Shown here: positions 1 to 11,600 of the stretch, piece by piece | Layout of the letters: every line of letters starts with the position of its first letter | Position numbering within the stretch: position 1 is the first letter of the stretch | DNA from: Nansenia antarctica | Lineage: Eukaryota > Chordata > Actinopteri > Argentiniformes > Microstomatidae | Assembly (NCBI GenBank): GCA_963989245.1 | Contig: OZ022342.1 | Coordinates: forward strand, 69,670,573-69,734,572 | DNA length: 64,000 nucleotides | Reading direction: 5' to 3' | Position numbers and translations under genes: made by a program | Notes under the pieces: model-generated | Told to the model about the DNA's origin: nothing | Seen by the model: only the letters and a program-made list of their open reading frames with translations | Databases searched by the model: none

Positions 1-162
1 AGTGTGTTCTGTTCCTTAAACATTATAAGAACTGGAAGTGTAACCAGATTGTCCATCCATATAACATAGATGTATAATGTTGGTTATAATCATGCCTGGT
101 GAGGCAGGTTCTTTACATCATTAAAGGGATGTTAGAGGTTGTGAGGACTCGTGTGATATTAC

Positions 163-276
163 CTTTGTTCACTGTCAACGTTTTCTTTGTGAAAAGTTAT
201 CGGAGGATTCATTGACCGATCACTCTTCATGGATACACAGCTGGGGGCAGAGGAGCTGCATCCTGATTGGACAGTG
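163..276 (-). CDS. NLR-family N-terminal repeat exon (copy 4), gene continues off the left edge
   Basis: The minus strand gives a GTTTCAG acceptor, 114 nt open, then a GTAATA donor. The peptide contains SSSAPSCVSMKSDRSM, NPPITFHKE and DSEQR. Length and phase equal those of the copy at 434-547. Joining any two of these exons makes a serine codon (AG|C) at the junction. The exons expected next (FISNA, NACHT) are outside the window, so it cannot be said whether the gene is functional. Confidence 0.6.
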
Positions 277-310
277 CTGAAACAAAAGACAGGCCTTCAA
301 TCTTTGACTC

Positions 311-375
<65 letters not shown>
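311..375. repeat. (CA)n microsatellite
   Basis: About 32 uninterrupted CA units lie between two NLR repeat exons. A second CA tract of similar kind lies at about 931-1006. Confidence 0.95.
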
Positions 376-377
<2 letters not shown>

Positions 378-433
378 CTCTACTTAGTTGTTCATTTTAC
401 ATGTAGAGGCTGTGAGGACTCGTGTGATATTAC

Positions 434-547
434 CTTTGTTCACTGTCAAAGTTTTCTTTGCGAAACTTTATCGGAGGATTCATTGACCGATCACTCTTCA
501 AGGACACACAGCTGGGTCCAGAGGAGCTGCATCCTGATTGGACAGTG
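434..547 (-). CDS. NLR-family N-terminal repeat exon (copy 3)
   Basis: The minus strand gives a TTGTTACAG acceptor, 114 nt open, then a GTAATA donor. Phase is the same as at 787-894 (one base in, two bases out). The peptide holds SSSGPSCVSLKSDRSM, then NPPIKFRKE, and ends NFDSEQR, close to the PSCVSMKSDRSM...SAEQR pattern of teleost NLR repeats. It is nearly identical to the copy at 163-276, so the two arose by recent duplication of a block of about 270 bp that includes the CA microsatellite between them. Confidence 0.6.
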
Positions 548-596
548 CTGTAACAAAAGACAGACCTTCAATCTGTGACTTTATACACACACACAC

Positions 597-679
597 ACCC
601 CACTCTTCATGGATACACAGCTGGGGGCAAAGGAGCTATCTCTCAACTATAAGTCAGTCCATTTCTCAACTGATCTGAG
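597..679 (-). pseudogene. Broken NLR N-terminal repeat exon (copy 2)
   Basis: The same TATTACAG acceptor and first codons (SDQ) as the copy at 787-894 are present, and SSFAPSCVSMKSG can be read near the far end. A TGA interrupts the frame after the first dozen codons, and the exon then runs into a CA/TG repeat where the DRSM half and the donor should be. It looks like a decayed member of the exon array. Confidence 0.5.
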
Positions 680-786
680 CTGTAATACAAAATGTAGACA
701 GACCCTCAATCCGTGAGTAAAAACACACATACACGTTTTACTCTCAACTCAAAAGAGATTTTAGTGGTTGTGAGGAGTGATATTAC

Positions 787-894
787 CTTCGCTCGGGGTC
801 TCCTTCAGGTAAGGTCGTAGGATAAATCATGGAGCGATCTCTCTTAATGGATACACCGCTGGGGGCAGGGGAGCTGGACCCAGGCTGATCTGAG
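787..894 (-). CDS. NLR-family N-terminal repeat exon (copy 1 in transcript order), partial gene
   Basis: Read on the minus strand, a TATTACAG acceptor is followed by 108 nt without a stop and a GTAATA donor. The exon starts with the last base of a codon and ends with two bases of one, so it is phase-symmetric and can be multiplied without breaking the frame. The peptide contains SSSPAPSGVSIKRDRSM and ends GDPERR. This resembles the short repeat ahead of the FISNA/NACHT region in teleost NLRC3-like receptors, typically PSCVSMKSDRSM followed by an acidic, EQR-type end. The NACHT and LRR exons would lie left of base 1. A possible tiny first exon (MEP, 1019-1029) with a GTGAGA donor sits upstream in matching phase, but this is weak. 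The family call rests on motif recall, not a search. Confidence 0.55.
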
Positions 895-930
895 CTGTAA
901 TACAAATAAAGATAACTCACTCTATGAGTT

Positions 931-980
<50 letters not shown>

Positions 981-2390
981 CACACACATACACACACACG
1001 CACACACTTCTCTCTCACCTGGGCTCCATGGTCAAATGGTTTTAGTGACAGTCTGTCCCACACATCTGACTACCTGGATCACATGGAAACGTTTTCATCA
1101 GCCTGTGAATTAACAGAACATGTTAGTGTGGTAGTGGGGTGTGGTATTGTTACATTTAGCTTGCCACAGTTAGCTTTATAAAAAAAGATTCAATATTTCT
1201 TACACAACAGGTGCGTGTTTTTCCAAAGAAGGCGGACGGAATGGGGACGAGCGAACCTTCTGATTCCTATCTCTGTGGGTTGTGTGACATAGCTGTATTC
1301 CACTTCGAATACTAGTGCTAGACAGCTATAATTAAGCAATATCATACGAGAGCGAGTGCTGTTATACTCAATATCAGTAGCCTACGGCTGTGATTCGGTC
1401 GTAGGTACGACTAAATAAATACGCACATCCTTTCCACTTAATTATTTGACACAATCATCCAATATCAAATACAGCAATTGGAGCTACGCCTATGATGTGA
1501 TAACAATAGCCTATCTACACACATACGCAAACTTACACAGAATACGTAGAAATAGCCTACACAGATTAACTTACATTTTGTGGATCGTTTATTCCTTCTC
1601 TATACACAGCTACCCAGAATGTAAAATGGACGATAGGAATAATAACGAAAATGAAACTAACTTCACCGTGGTGTCACATGATGATTACTTATCTTGGCAC
1701 CAGAAATGTCAGTTTTGTTTTATACAACCGGTTAATAACAGTCATAGAACTCCGACATTCATGCACTCGATTGCTTTTGAAGTGGGAACAATTCTTCAAC
1801 CAATGAGCAATCCATAATGAACGTTAACAAACTACAAACATACATACATGTGATTGTTAATAATTAAATATCTTGAAATTTTACAGAAAGATGAATAGGC
1901 TACTGTTTGTTGCACTTTGTAAGAAAGGCGCTATACAAATTAAGGTATTATTATTTTTAATTAATTGTTTTAGCATTGATGTCTAAATCAGCGTCTGTTT
2001 TCTGACAAGAAGGTGAAAGGTGACAGTAGAATGTCACAACTCGTTAACTCGGGGATCTTCATACTGGTCCGAGTGTCCCAGTTGGAGCTCTGACTTGGAG
2101 GGTCGTTCTAGTGGTTATTTCCCACTAGGGAACTCGTATATCTCAGTTCCCTACGTCTACCGAATGCACAATTATTCCGTGATAAAGTAAGAGCTTTGAC
2201 ACCTAGTTCCTGTTTACCACACGGTGCAGAAATATCCCTGGACCTGCGCAAACACTCGCCGTTGAGCTGTTGGACAATCCTATAATAAGTTCTATTTTGC
2301 CCTCTAGTGGTAGAGAAAATGTTATGTTAATGTACTATCACAACTCGATCATCTAATCTCACCGCTGGAAACAATGATGACAAACTACTA

Positions 2391-2606
2391 GCAGTGTTTC
2401 TCAACCATCTCCTCGGGCCTCCACATATCTGTTCCACCACCAGCACACCTGATTCAACTAATCAAGAACCAAACCATAATTGCTTTGTAAACCATAATTG
2501 CTTTGTACTTGATTAGTTGAATCAGGTGAGCTGGTGGTGGAACAGATCAAATATGTGGTACGGCTGGGTCACTGGGGCGCCCCGAGGAGAGGGTTGAGAA
2601 ACACTG
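2391..2606. mobile_element. Palindromic MITE, hAT-like ends (copy in first duplicate)
   Basis: The left end CAGTGTTTCTCAACC is matched by its inverse GGTTGAGAAACACTG at the right end. The interior folds back as well, because the CTGTTCCACCACCAGC and GATTCAACTAATCAAG segments have inverted partners. The flanks TACTAG / TACTAG could be a 6-bp target repeat. CAGTG...CTCAA ends are common in hAT elements, although those usually make 8-bp duplications. It carries no transposase. Confidence 0.6.
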
Positions 2607-3860
2607 TACTAGGGAACATGCATGGTTCCAATTACGGGGGTGGGATGGGGTCTGACCCCTCCAATTAAGACTTGGACCCCCCCTAAAAGAGGTAAAAACA
2701 AGAGGTTGGAGGGGTCGAAACATGTATATATAATATATTTCCCATATTCATGTGTGACATAGCTGTATTCCACTTCGAATACTAGTGCTAGACAGCTATA
2801 ATTAAGCAATATCATACGAGAGCGAGTGCTGTTATACTCAATATCAGTAGCCTACGGCTGTGATTCGGTCGTAGGTACGACTAAATAAATACGCACATCC
2901 TTTCCACTTAATTATTTGACACAATCATCCAATATCAAATACAGCAATTGGAGCTACGCCTATGATGTGATAACAATAGCCTATCTACACACATACGCAA
3001 ACTTACACAGAATACGTAGAAATAGCCTACACAGATTAACTTACATTTTGTGGATCGTTTATTCCTTCTCTATACACAGCTACCCAGAATGTAAAATGGA
3101 CGATAGGAATAATAACGAAAATGAAACTAACTTCACCGTGGTGTCACATGATGATTACTTATCTTGGCACCAGAAATGTCAGTTTTGTTTTATACAACCG
3201 GTTAATAACAGTCATAGAACTCCGACATTCATGCACTCGATTGCTTTTGAAGTGGGAACAATTCTTCAACCAATGAGCAATCCATAATGAACGTTAACAA
3301 ACTACAAACATACATACATGTGATTGTTAATAATTAAATATCTTGAAATTTTACAGAAAGATGAATAGGCTACTGTTTGTTGCACTTTGTAAGAAAGGCG
3401 CTATACAAATTAAGGTATTATTATTTTTAATTAATTGTTTTAGCATTGATGTCTAAATCAGCGTCTGTTTTCTGACAAGAAGGTGAAAGGTGACAGTAGA
3501 ATGTCACAACTCGTTAACTCGGGGATCTTCATACTGGTCCGAGTGTCCCAGTTGGAGCTCTGACTTGGAGGGTCGTTCTAGTGGTTATTTCCCACTAGGG
3601 AACTCGTATATCTCAGTTCCCTACGTCTACCGAATGCACAATTATTCCGTGATAAAGTAAGAGCTTTGACACCTAGTTCCTGTTTACCACACGGTGCAGA
3701 AATATCCCTGGACCTGCGCAAACACTCGCCGTTGAGCTGTTGGACAATCCTATAATAAGTTCTATTTTGCCCTCTAGTGGTAGAGAAAATGTTATGTTAA
3801 TGTACTATCACAACTCGATCATCTAATCTCACCGCTGGAAACAATGATGACAAACTACTA

Positions 3861-4076
3861 GCAGTGTTTCTCAACCATCTCCTCGGGCCTCCACATATCT
3901 GTTCCACCACCAGCACACCTGATTCAACTAATCAAGAACCAAACCATAATTGCTTTGTAAACCATAATTGCTTTGTACTTGATTAGTTGAATCAGGTGAG
4001 CTGGTGGTGGAACAGATCAAATATGTGGTACGGCTGGGTCACTGGGGCGCCCCGAGGAGAGGGTTGAGAAACACTG
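3861..4076. mobile_element. Palindromic MITE, hAT-like ends (copy in second duplicate)
   Basis: This is the same element as at 2391-2606, carried along by the 1,470-bp tandem duplication. Confidence 0.6.
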
Positions 4077-4874
4077 TACTAGGGAACATGCATGGTTCCA
4101 ATTACGGGGGTGGGATGGGGTCTGACCCCTCCAATTAAGACTTGGACCCCCCCTAAAAGAGGTAAAAACAAGAGGTTGGAGGGGTCGAAACATGTATATA
4201 TAATATATTTCCCATATTCATGCCTGGAAAAATCTTGTAAAACGATGTCAGACATCCCTAAAGTGGATCATACCATTTCTTAACCTTGACCTTACCTGAC
4301 ACTACAGACCGATTAGTGATCAGTTGCCAGGCTGACTACATGCTGGCCACAGAACATATTCATTCACTCAATATAAGGTTGGCGATACACAGACATGTTG
4401 ACTCTGTGGCAGTGTAATGTCTGATATTGGAAGTCTAGAGTCGAGAACTGAAGCTAGCTAGCATTTCCCTCCAACCTGCTGAAGCCAGCTACCTAGCAAC
4501 AATAGCTAATTCTTAGCTTCAATACAATAGCTTATTTTTTGTCTGCGTCTAACTTCTTATTACTTTATAATGTCGCCTTTGGTGAGCTAGCTATAACCAG
4601 GTTTGTCTAGAGAAAAGCTACATTTGTCTGGTGAATAGCTATGTATTTATTGTTTTGCGAAGATTGTTCACAAAGATTGTTTGTGAAGAACTTTGTGTGA
4701 CATTTGTCTGTGAAAAATGTGCTATACAAATAAAGGCTATTATTTTATTATTTAAAAATGTAAAATGTGCTCTACAAATACACGTGATTCAGTGATTGAT
4801 TGACAGCACACGATGCACGAGCTTTATTTGAATATCAAATCAGATCAGATCAGAATCAAGTGCATCTCTTGAAA

Positions 4875-5093
4875 CAACCAATCGTACAATCTAATTCACC
4901 ATGACGCGCTGTTCGTGTAACCAATAGAATCGCTAGAAATGTGTTCCGGCTGAGCAGCGCGCTGAACAACCGTTTAGTGTCAGAGACATCCACCGCTACA
5001 GCATCGTTCCGAATAGCTACAGCAAGCCTCGACAGAGCTTACATCAAGAGTTGTATATTCTTTAAAAAATAATACAATACTGTTTATCGTAAA
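4875..5093 (+). promoter_or_regulatory. Probable promoter and 5' UTR of the beta-tubulin gene
   Basis: Two CCAAT boxes (about 4878-4882 and 4921-4925) precede a GC-richer stretch and the ATG at 5094, and no TATA box is obvious. The transcription start cannot be placed from sequence. Upstream, 4221-4870 holds no gene that I can see, only repeat tails of the GTGCTATACAAATAAAGG type. Confidence 0.4.
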
Positions 5094-7613
5094 ATGAGGG
5101 AATTGGTTCATTTACAAGTGGGTCAATGTGGAAATCAGATCGGCGCAACGGTGGGTTTTGTTCGAGGCCATAATCAGCTAGTTGAATAATGCTAGCTAGC
5201 TGTCTGTCTGTCTGTCTGTCTGTCTAACGCCGTATAGCTGTCTGACAGAAACATTAGCTGGGTTGTTAGCCAATATACACCTATGTGTTTATTAAAGAGC
5301 AACATCAGGTTGCGCATTATTTGTTAGTTAATTTGCAAGTCATATCCCGCCTAATTAAATGGAAAAAAAGTTATGAAGCCTTATCGTGCATGTTGACTGG
5401 CTGCAACCATGGAAACATTTACATTTTGGGCATTTAGCAGACGCCAAAGCGACTTACAATCAATACATTTGAATGCTAAGCATGTGAATCATCAGTCCAC
5501 CATTCGTGGCAGGAAGAGTAATCTAGTAATCTATGGCGGCAAGCTACCATGCAAGGCGCCGGCCCGCTCACTGGGAGCAATTTGGGGTTCAGTAATAATA
5601 CTAATGTAAACAACATGAACCCTTCTTCCTTCACCTGCTGCAGTTCTGGGAGGTGATCAGTGATGAACACGGCATCGACCCCACAGGGACCTACCACGGG
5701 GACAGCGACCTGCAGCTGGAGAGGATCAACGTCTATTACAATGAGGCGACAGGTGGGTGACATACACAGGGATCTGTGGAAAAAATACTAAAAACTAGTT
5801 TTTTTTAATGTTATTGCCTTTAAATGACTATTATTTTCTAAATGCGTCTTTTAATGTTAGTTAGATGAATCTATATATTTGTATTGACTTGTTTGAATCT
5901 TATACATATAGTAGGCTAATTATTTTATTATTTAGTTATTTTGTTTATCTTTGTTATATGCCCCTTGGATTGTATGGTTTATTCTTGTTTTATTCTATAG
6001 TTTATATGATTGCTTTTGTGTGTTTTATTGATTACTATTGTTCTATTGTTATTTTTATGCTGTGTGGATATGTTAAAGCACTTTGAGCTGCAACGTTTGC
6101 AGGAAATGTGCTATACAAATAAAGGTTGTTATTATTATATAGCTGTAATGTGCTGCTACTAGTGACAGTCATAAGTAAAGTGATGACATTCATTCTATTA
6201 CATTTGTGTTCCAACAGGAGGAAAATATGTCCCCAGAGCCATCTTGGTGGATCTGGAACCGGGCACTATGGACTCTGTTCGCTCAGGTCCCTTTGGACAG
6301 ATATTTAGACCAGATAATTTTGTATTCGGTAAGAAGATTTCATAGGTTTTCGATCTGCATTTGATGTAGCTAAACAAATATTACATTTCAAGTGTTTGTG
6401 TTGAAAACAAAGGCTGAGCTGGAGAAATTGTTCAATGTTTTTAACATGTAATATAATAATATAACATAACATCTGTAGGACTAATAATAATAATAACAGA
6501 TAATGCTGTCTTCTACCTAATTTCTTAAAATGTCTTGTGTGCTTCCTGTTCACAGGACAGAGTGGTGCTGGCAACAACTGGGCCAAAGGCCATTACACAG
6601 AGGGAGCAGAGCTGGTGGACTCGGTCCTGGACGTGTTGCGGAAGGAGGCGGAGAGCTGCGACTGTCTTCAGGGGTTCCAGCTGACTCACTCCCTGGGTGG
6701 GGGCACGGGGTCCGGCATGGGAACTCTGCTGATCAGTAAGATCCGTGAAGAATACCCAGACAGGATCATGTGCACCTTCAGCGTGGTGCCCTCTCCTAAA
6801 GTGTCAGACACTGTGGTGGAGCCGTACAACGCCACCCTGTCAGTGCACCAACTCGTAGAGAACACGGACGAGACCTACTGCATCGACAACGAGGCCCTGT
6901 ACGACATCTGCTTCCGCACGCTGAAGCTCACGACCCCCACGTACGGAGACCTGAACCACCTGGTCTCGTCCACCATGAGCGGCGTCACCACCTGCCTGCG
7001 CTTCCCCGGCCAGCTGAACGCCGATCTGCGCAAGCTGGCCGTCAACATGGTTCCCTTCCCCCGCCTGCACTTCTTCATGCCGGGCTTCGCCCCTCTCACC
7101 AGCAGGGGAAGTCAGCAGTACCGCGCCCTCACCGTCCCCGAGCTCACGCAGCAGATGTTCGACGCCAAGAACATGATGGCGGCGTGCGACCCGCGGCACG
7201 GGCGCTACCTGACGGTGGCGGCCATCTTCCGCGGCCGCATGTCCATGAAGGAGGTGGATGAGCAGATGCTGAACGTGCAGAACAAGAACAGCAGCTACTT
7301 CGTGGAGTGGATCCCCAACAACGTCAAGACGGCCGTGTGCGACATCCCGCCCCGCGGACTCAAGATGGCCGCCACCTTCATCGGCAACAGCACGGCCATC
7401 CAGGAGCTGTTCAAGCGCATCTCCGAGCAGTTCACCGCCATGTTCCGCCGCAAGGCCTTCCTCCACTGGTACACGGGCGAGGGCATGGACGAGATGGAGT
7501 TCACCGAGGCGGAGAGCAACATGAACGACCTGGTGTCAGAGTACCAGCAGTACCAGGACGCCACGGCCGAGGAGGAGGGGGAGTTTGAGGAGGAGGAGGA
7601 AGCGGAGGGCTGA
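5094..7613 (+). CDS. tubb4b: Beta-tubulin, class IVb-like (four exons)
   Basis: Exons are 5094-5150, 5644-5752, 6218-6328 and 6556-7613, all with GT-AG introns at the standard beta-tubulin positions; the product is 444 aa. It is the GTP-binding subunit that pairs with alpha-tubulin to build microtubules. The nucleotide-binding loop GGGTGSG is at residues 140-146 and the tail is acidic, ending GEFEEEEEAEG. The tail is closest to the class I/IVb group (ATAEEEGEFEEE); the exact isotype is uncertain. Oddities: it begins MREL rather than MREI, has V9 for A9, T19 for K19 and C165 for the usual N165, while the rest of exon 4 is almost canonical. The MREI start is the signal for co-translational autoregulation of tubulin mRNA. 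Confidence 0.95.
5412..5600 (-). mobile_element. Composite SINE fragments in tubulin intron 1
   Basis: The left half carries the fish SINE-tail motif GCAGACGCC...AAAGCGACTTACAA. The right half (about 5530-5600) is the inverse of the body of the tRNA-derived SINE found at 17822-18040 (shared GGCGGCAAGCTACCATGCAA). Two repeat families appear to have been joined. Confidence 0.6.
5860..6135 (+). mobile_element. LINE-type 3' tail in tubulin intron 2
   Basis: The end GTGCTATACAAATAAAGG followed by TTATTATT is a common terminus of fish RTE/Rex-like LINEs and their SINE partners. The same ending occurs near 1931, 3401 and 4725. No coding part is left. Confidence 0.4.
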
Positions 7614-7925
7614 GAGGAGGAGGGGGAGGTGGAGGGCTGAGAGGAGGGGGAGGTTGAGGAGGAGGGGTAGGTGGAGGGCTGAGAACATCCTGACGCCACC
7701 GTTTCCTGTCCTGTCCTGTGTTCTGTTCTGTTCTCTTATTCACTCTTATTGTGTTCTGTTCTGTTCTCTTATTCACTCTTATTCACTCTGTTCAGGAGTT
7801 TGAGGAGGAGGAGGAAGCGGAAGGCTGAGAGGAGGAGGGGGAGGTTGAGGTTCTGTTCTGTTCTCTTATTCACTCTGTTCATCCTGTTTTAAGTCCCTGT
7901 AACTTTTATGTGAAGTAACAATAAA
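7614..7925 (+). repeat. Tubulin 3' UTR containing a duplicate of the tail-coding sequence
   Basis: Bases 7796-7845 repeat 7581-7630, which is the last ten codons plus stop and following purine tract, with one A/G change. Between them are repeated pyrimidine-rich TTCTGTTCTC/TTATTCACTC segments. The second copy is directly preceded by a pyrimidine tract and CAG, an acceptor-like context. A polyadenylation signal AATAAA follows at 7920-7925. Confidence 0.8.
7920..7925 (+). terminator. Polyadenylation signal AATAAA (beta-tubulin)
   Basis: A canonical hexamer about 310 nt after the stop codon. From here to 8608 there is no gene; the stretch is AT-rich with short GTTATGCAGAT repeats near 8000-8070 and presumably holds the uap1l1 promoter. 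Confidence 0.7.
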
Positions 7926-8608
7926 ATAGTTTTGTGTCATTTTTAAATGACACATAATTCTTTGAATAATCACACTGATGTTTATTGATAACAATTTGTT
8001 TAGATGTTATGCAGTAGTTATGCAGATGTTATGTTATGCAGATGTTATGTTATGCAGTAGTTATGTTGTGCAGTGGTTATGAAAGGAGAGATGAGCCTTT
8101 ATGATGACTCAGCTCTGACTACATGTGATGAAGTCTACTCCATGTTTGTCTTTAAATAAATCCCAATTTATATTGTAGATTGATTTATTGATTTTATGTA
8201 CTTATTTACAGTAAGTAGTGAACTCAGTGTCAATCTAACTGTTCTTTTCCTATGATATTACCTCTGGTGGAGGCGGTACTTAAGGACAAAAAGTATTCAT
8301 AACGTTTTTCATTTTATATTATGATATATATCGTTTTTCATGTATACAAAAAGCAACATGAACAATGGCTCACAAACCTGTATCCACTACCAGTTGGAAG
8401 CTTTAGACATGGAATAAACAAGCAGCTGATTTAAAGGTACAAGGGACCACGGATCTACCTTCGCTCCAATCAAGTCACGAGTTCAACATCAGGGATCAGG
8501 CGGGTGTGACATCACATACACAACGGATTTACTCACTTTATCTCGTCTTACGTTGTTGTTAACTCTCCGTATCTTTGTTATCTAGGAAACATAACCGTTT
8601 TTTAAAAA

Positions 8609-11600
8609 ATGCTTTCAATCGAGGAAGTGAGGTCTAGTTTAGAAACTGCGGGGCAATCTCACGTTCTGCAATTTTGGCCAGAACTCTCTGAGGATGAGAG
8701 AAAGACTTTCCTTGCCGAGTTGTCTCAGCTGGACCTGCACGGACTACGCGAACACTGCCGAGCTGCGGCGTTGGCTGCGACCCAGTCGTCAGTCAGAGTG
8801 GACCGACACATGGAACCAGTGGCGCCCGAATTCATCGGAAGTGTTCGGAAAAGCGACGTAAACAATTTAACTAACTGGGAAAATGAAGGTATGGTAATAG
8901 TGGAAATGTGTGAGCAAGTGGCGTGATGTACTTGTTTACGCAAAGTCGACGTACTGCAGAGTCCAATGCAATGCATCGATTTGATTTGATTATGTTGGGT
9001 CGGATTATAGCCTATTCTTCTGTTATGTCGCGATAGATATGGGTCGTGTTCGAGAGCGTATGTTTTGAGCAGTTGCCGATCAGCGCGTTTAAATAGCCTA
9101 CCTGTTGCATGAAGGGAATACAATGAGCTGTGTTTGAAATGATCAATTGTGAGCCGTTTCCGAACTATGTGCAACTTGTGTTAACCTTCCCATACCTGCA
9201 TGATGAGAATGACATCTGTAGGACTTGCTCAAACGCATCGGCTGCTTGAGGTTCACAAGTCCCGAGATGGAAGCTCACAATGTTTAGAGCAAGATGCAGC
9301 CAGTGAGTCCCTGCAGTCACATCACACAGAATGCATGAAGCAGCAAGTTCCATCATTATGGGAGACACTTTTCATGGCTAATGTTCAGTTGGTGGTTGTG
9401 TTATGTGGTGACAATTCATGAGACCTTTTATTGAGGATTTCTATAGCCGACACCGACATGTTTCAAGCTGTGCAGTCAGAATTGCACTTCATTGTCAAAC
9501 AAACTTGAGACTGCACAAATACACTGCCCCCGCCACTCCTCGCCTGAATTCTAGTCGGATTCAATTTTGAAGTCAAACAAGCCCTATGCATCTGACTTGC
9601 TTAGCAATTCGGCTGTTTGACATTAACGCAGATTGCACAATATACTCAGTTAATGGTTTTGTTATATGGTGGTTATTCAAAGTGAATGGAGTGCCGAAGT
9701 CCCCTAGTATGACACCCTGGTACCAGAAGTAAGAATTTCCACATGAGATGCACTAAGTAACAACTACATAAGTAATTCTATTGCTGATCATCTCCTGAGT
9801 TTCAGCCACTAGTCGTCGCTGTTCCCTACTTATCCAGGATAAATGGGAGAAAGAGAGAAGTCTGATGAGGGTAATTAAAGCCCATTGGAAGTGCAAGTCG
9901 TGCAAGTCACCTCTGTTTTACACACTTCAATTAAAAAAGCAGACCTTGAGCATTCATTTGATATTCAACAATTCCTTTGGACTCGGTGCAATGGGCTGTA
10001 AAGTGGTATACAGGTGCTGTAAAGTGGTGTAAAGAAGTGTAAAGGGCTTGGAGAGTATGATGTTATTATCCTCTTGTGTTATTTTTATTCACTTTGAGGT
10101 GAGTCATCAATGATTGAATGATATCAAATTAAAGACAAGAATGTGATATTTTAAATTATTTATCCTTATGCCTGTTCCTCATTTGGTCATTTCTGACGCA
10201 GATTTTTTTACATCAGACGGAATCACGTTCACATGAATGACTAACCCTTTGTGTCTTTCTTTCTTCTCTCATAATCCTACAATTCCCATAATGCTCTTCT
10301 GTTGCAGGGTTTCTGCACATTTCAGAGAACCGAGTGGCTGTGCTGCTGTTGGCAGGCGGTCAGGGGACCCGACTTGGTGTGCCGTACCCTAAAGGGATGT
10401 ACAGCGTTGGACTCCCAAGTGGCAAAACCCTGTACCAGATCCAGGCTGAACGCATCCGCAAGGTTCAGGAGCTGGCTAACGGAAAGCATGGATCACAGTG
10501 CACAGTACCATGGTAAGATGGTGACGGTACTACAATCTCTTACAAGTCTGCAAGACGTCAATTCTATACAGAATGAGCCTATGCATCCTAAATGATCCTT
10601 AACATAATTAATAAAGCCAATAAACTACACTAGAGCTTGGCTTTATACTGTTTTTTTTTTAATTATTATTATTTTTGTTATACCAGTACTGTGATATAGG
10701 CTAGATTTTGATTATACCTTCAACACCAGTGTACATACTGTATTTGCATTCACCATTTAGAAATGACAACACGTTTTTTTATACACAGTTCTGCTAAAAT
10801 GTGTAAATACAGCGATATGATTCTCAGGCCATACCTCCCAGCCCGACACTACACTTCATTTCACAGTTGTATTTGATCTAAATTCCCCTTTGTACAAAGC
10901 GTCACCTTGGTTAGAGAGTGTGCCTCTGTCATTGCTCTGGTGTCAGGTACATCATGACAAGTGAGTTCACCCTGGATCCCACTGTGAAGTTCTTCAAGGA
11001 CAATGAGTACTTTGGTCTGGAGCCATCTGATGTGGTCATGTTCGAGCAAAGGATGATCCCAGCAGTGACCTTTGATGGAAAGGTCATCTTGAAGAACAAA
11101 GGAAAGATAGCCATGGCCCCAGGTAAGAACAGAGGCATGGGGAGGATTGGGAAAGGGAAGTGTGGCGGGATTATATTATGTTTGTGTCCTGCTTGTAAGT
11201 CAGTTAAAAAAAACTGTAGATCTCCTTTTAAAACTGTACCACCGGTGAATGAATGAAGCCTTTATTTGCTAGAAATGCAAAAGTGCCTCAGCAACTTTAA
11301 ATGGAAAGCAGTGTCAAATGTAAATACATCAGTAAATACATCTGTAAATACATCTTTAAATACACCTGTAAATGCATCTCACTATGTCAACTTCTCTTGT
11401 GCATTGGAGACTAGGCCTGTCTCCATGTCTAAAAGCTCATGCTACAAACTGTTTAGTAGGCCTGTTGTCAAGGTCGCACAATTGCACGTTTAAGAGATAT
11501 CCATGTTGGAAGGCACACAGCTCACCTTTGAAATTATTGAGAGCTTTCAGACACTGCCCATGTAACTTCTGTAAACTCTACCCATCATTCTCAGATGGTA

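Larger units (their letters stand above)
1281..4220. repeat. 1,470-bp tandem duplication, two copies
   Basis: Bases 1281-2750 recur as 2751-4220 in direct orientation with no difference that I could find by eye. The junction falls in TGTGTGAC, which is also present at the left start, so unequal exchange at a short homology is plausible. Each copy carries an apparent 123-codon open frame (1446-1817 and 2916-3287) with no recognisable domain, a palindromic transposon-like block and several repeat tails. No gene is supported here. Confidence 0.9.

Noticed and set aside
1446..3287. Two identical 123-codon frames
   Set aside because: They are identical only because of the 1,470-bp duplication; there is no domain, no splice context and no sign of coding constraint.
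6840..7466. 208-codon frame antisense to beta-tubulin
   Set aside because: It is a shadow of the GC-rich tubulin exon 4 read in the opposite direction.
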